A stretch of DNA of 5,841 bases from Victivallales bacterium. Its GTDB lineage: Bacteria; Verrucomicrobiota; Lentisphaeria; Oligosphaerales; Oligosphaeraceae. Of this stretch, positions 5,755 to 5,841 are shown in pieces. Below the pieces are notes generated by a model. It ran no database searches. It was not told where the DNA came from and saw only the letters and a program-made list of their open reading frames with translations. A program made the position numbers and the translations under genes. Location: the NCBI GenBank assembly GCA_017431185.1, contig JAFRLP010000048.1, forward strand, positions 1 to 5,841, read 5' to 3'. Every line of letters starts with the position of its first letter. The stretch's first letter is position 1.

Positions 5755-5841
5755 ATGCTGATACAGATGCTCAAAGCCAAGCTTCACCGTGCAACGCTCA
5801 CCCAGTGCGAGCTGAACTACGCAGGGAGCATCTCCATTGAC
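5755..5841 (+). CDS. panD: Aspartate 1-decarboxylase, N-terminal part (cut by window end)
   Basis: Only 29 codons are present and the frame is open to the edge. PanD decarboxylates aspartate to beta-alanine for pantothenate and CoA synthesis. It is made as a proenzyme that cleaves itself at Gly24-Ser25, turning Ser25 into the pyruvoyl cofactor. The visible peptide starts [17 protein letters not shown] and continues to NYAGSISID. Lys9, His11, Tyr22, Gly24 and Ser25 fall at exactly the E. coli numbers, which fixes the ATG at 5755 rather than the in-frame ATG at 5767. The full family length is about 115-140 residues, so roughly 90-110 codons lie beyond the window. No ribosome binding site precedes the start; the closest AAGG is at 5731-5734 inside the argG end, too far away. 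Expression probably depends on translation of argG just upstream. It is too short for a long-ORF search to report, but the identification is strong. Confidence 0.9.
   Translation, partial: MLIQMLKAKLHRATLTQCELNYAGSISID

Noticed and set aside
4549..5787. A 412-codon minus-strand open frame opposite argG
   Set aside because: It is a mirror frame of the strongly conserved argG; its Val/Asp/Gly/Leu-rich translation reflects complementary codons and has no domain signature.

Overview
The window is a GC-rich bacterial segment carrying three complete genes on the minus strand, one complete gene on the plus strand, and the first 29 codons of a fifth gene that runs off the right edge. The lipoprotein and secretion signals point to a Gram-negative cell. 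The style of the sugar-phosphate-isomerase-like protein and of the secreted cyclophilin with an extra N-terminal beta module recalls uncultured PVC-type bacteria (Lentisphaerae/Verrucomicrobia/Planctomycetes). That placement rests on general resemblance only and is low confidence.

Layout. 54-947 (-) is a TIM-barrel sugar phosphate isomerase/epimerase-like protein. It has its own 183-bp upstream gap holding a candidate promoter and a small palindrome. 1131-3566 (-) is a large 811-residue lipoprotein of unknown function. 3576-4304 (-) is a secreted cyclophilin-type peptidyl-prolyl isomerase. The cyclophilin and the lipoprotein are 9 nt apart, and the ribosome binding site of the second overlaps the stop codon of the first, so they look like a translationally coupled pair acting outside the cytoplasm. 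A 220-bp AT-richer divergent intergenic region (4305-4524) separates this pair from 4525-5739 (+), argininosuccinate synthase (argG). Fifteen bases later the start of aspartate 1-decarboxylase (panD) begins at 5755 and is cut by the window end.

How they fit together. argG (arginine synthesis) and panD (beta-alanine for pantothenate/CoA) both consume aspartate and probably share a transcript. The cyclophilin could help fold envelope proteins, possibly including the lipoprotein encoded after it. The isomerase-like gene is probably a separate unit. The least explained object is the large lipoprotein: it is mostly helical but has a central segment that reads like the alpha/beta module of CsgG/LpoB-type lipoproteins. 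No RNA genes, CRISPR arrays, insertion sequences or phage genes were seen, and no intergenic stretch exceeds 300 bases.
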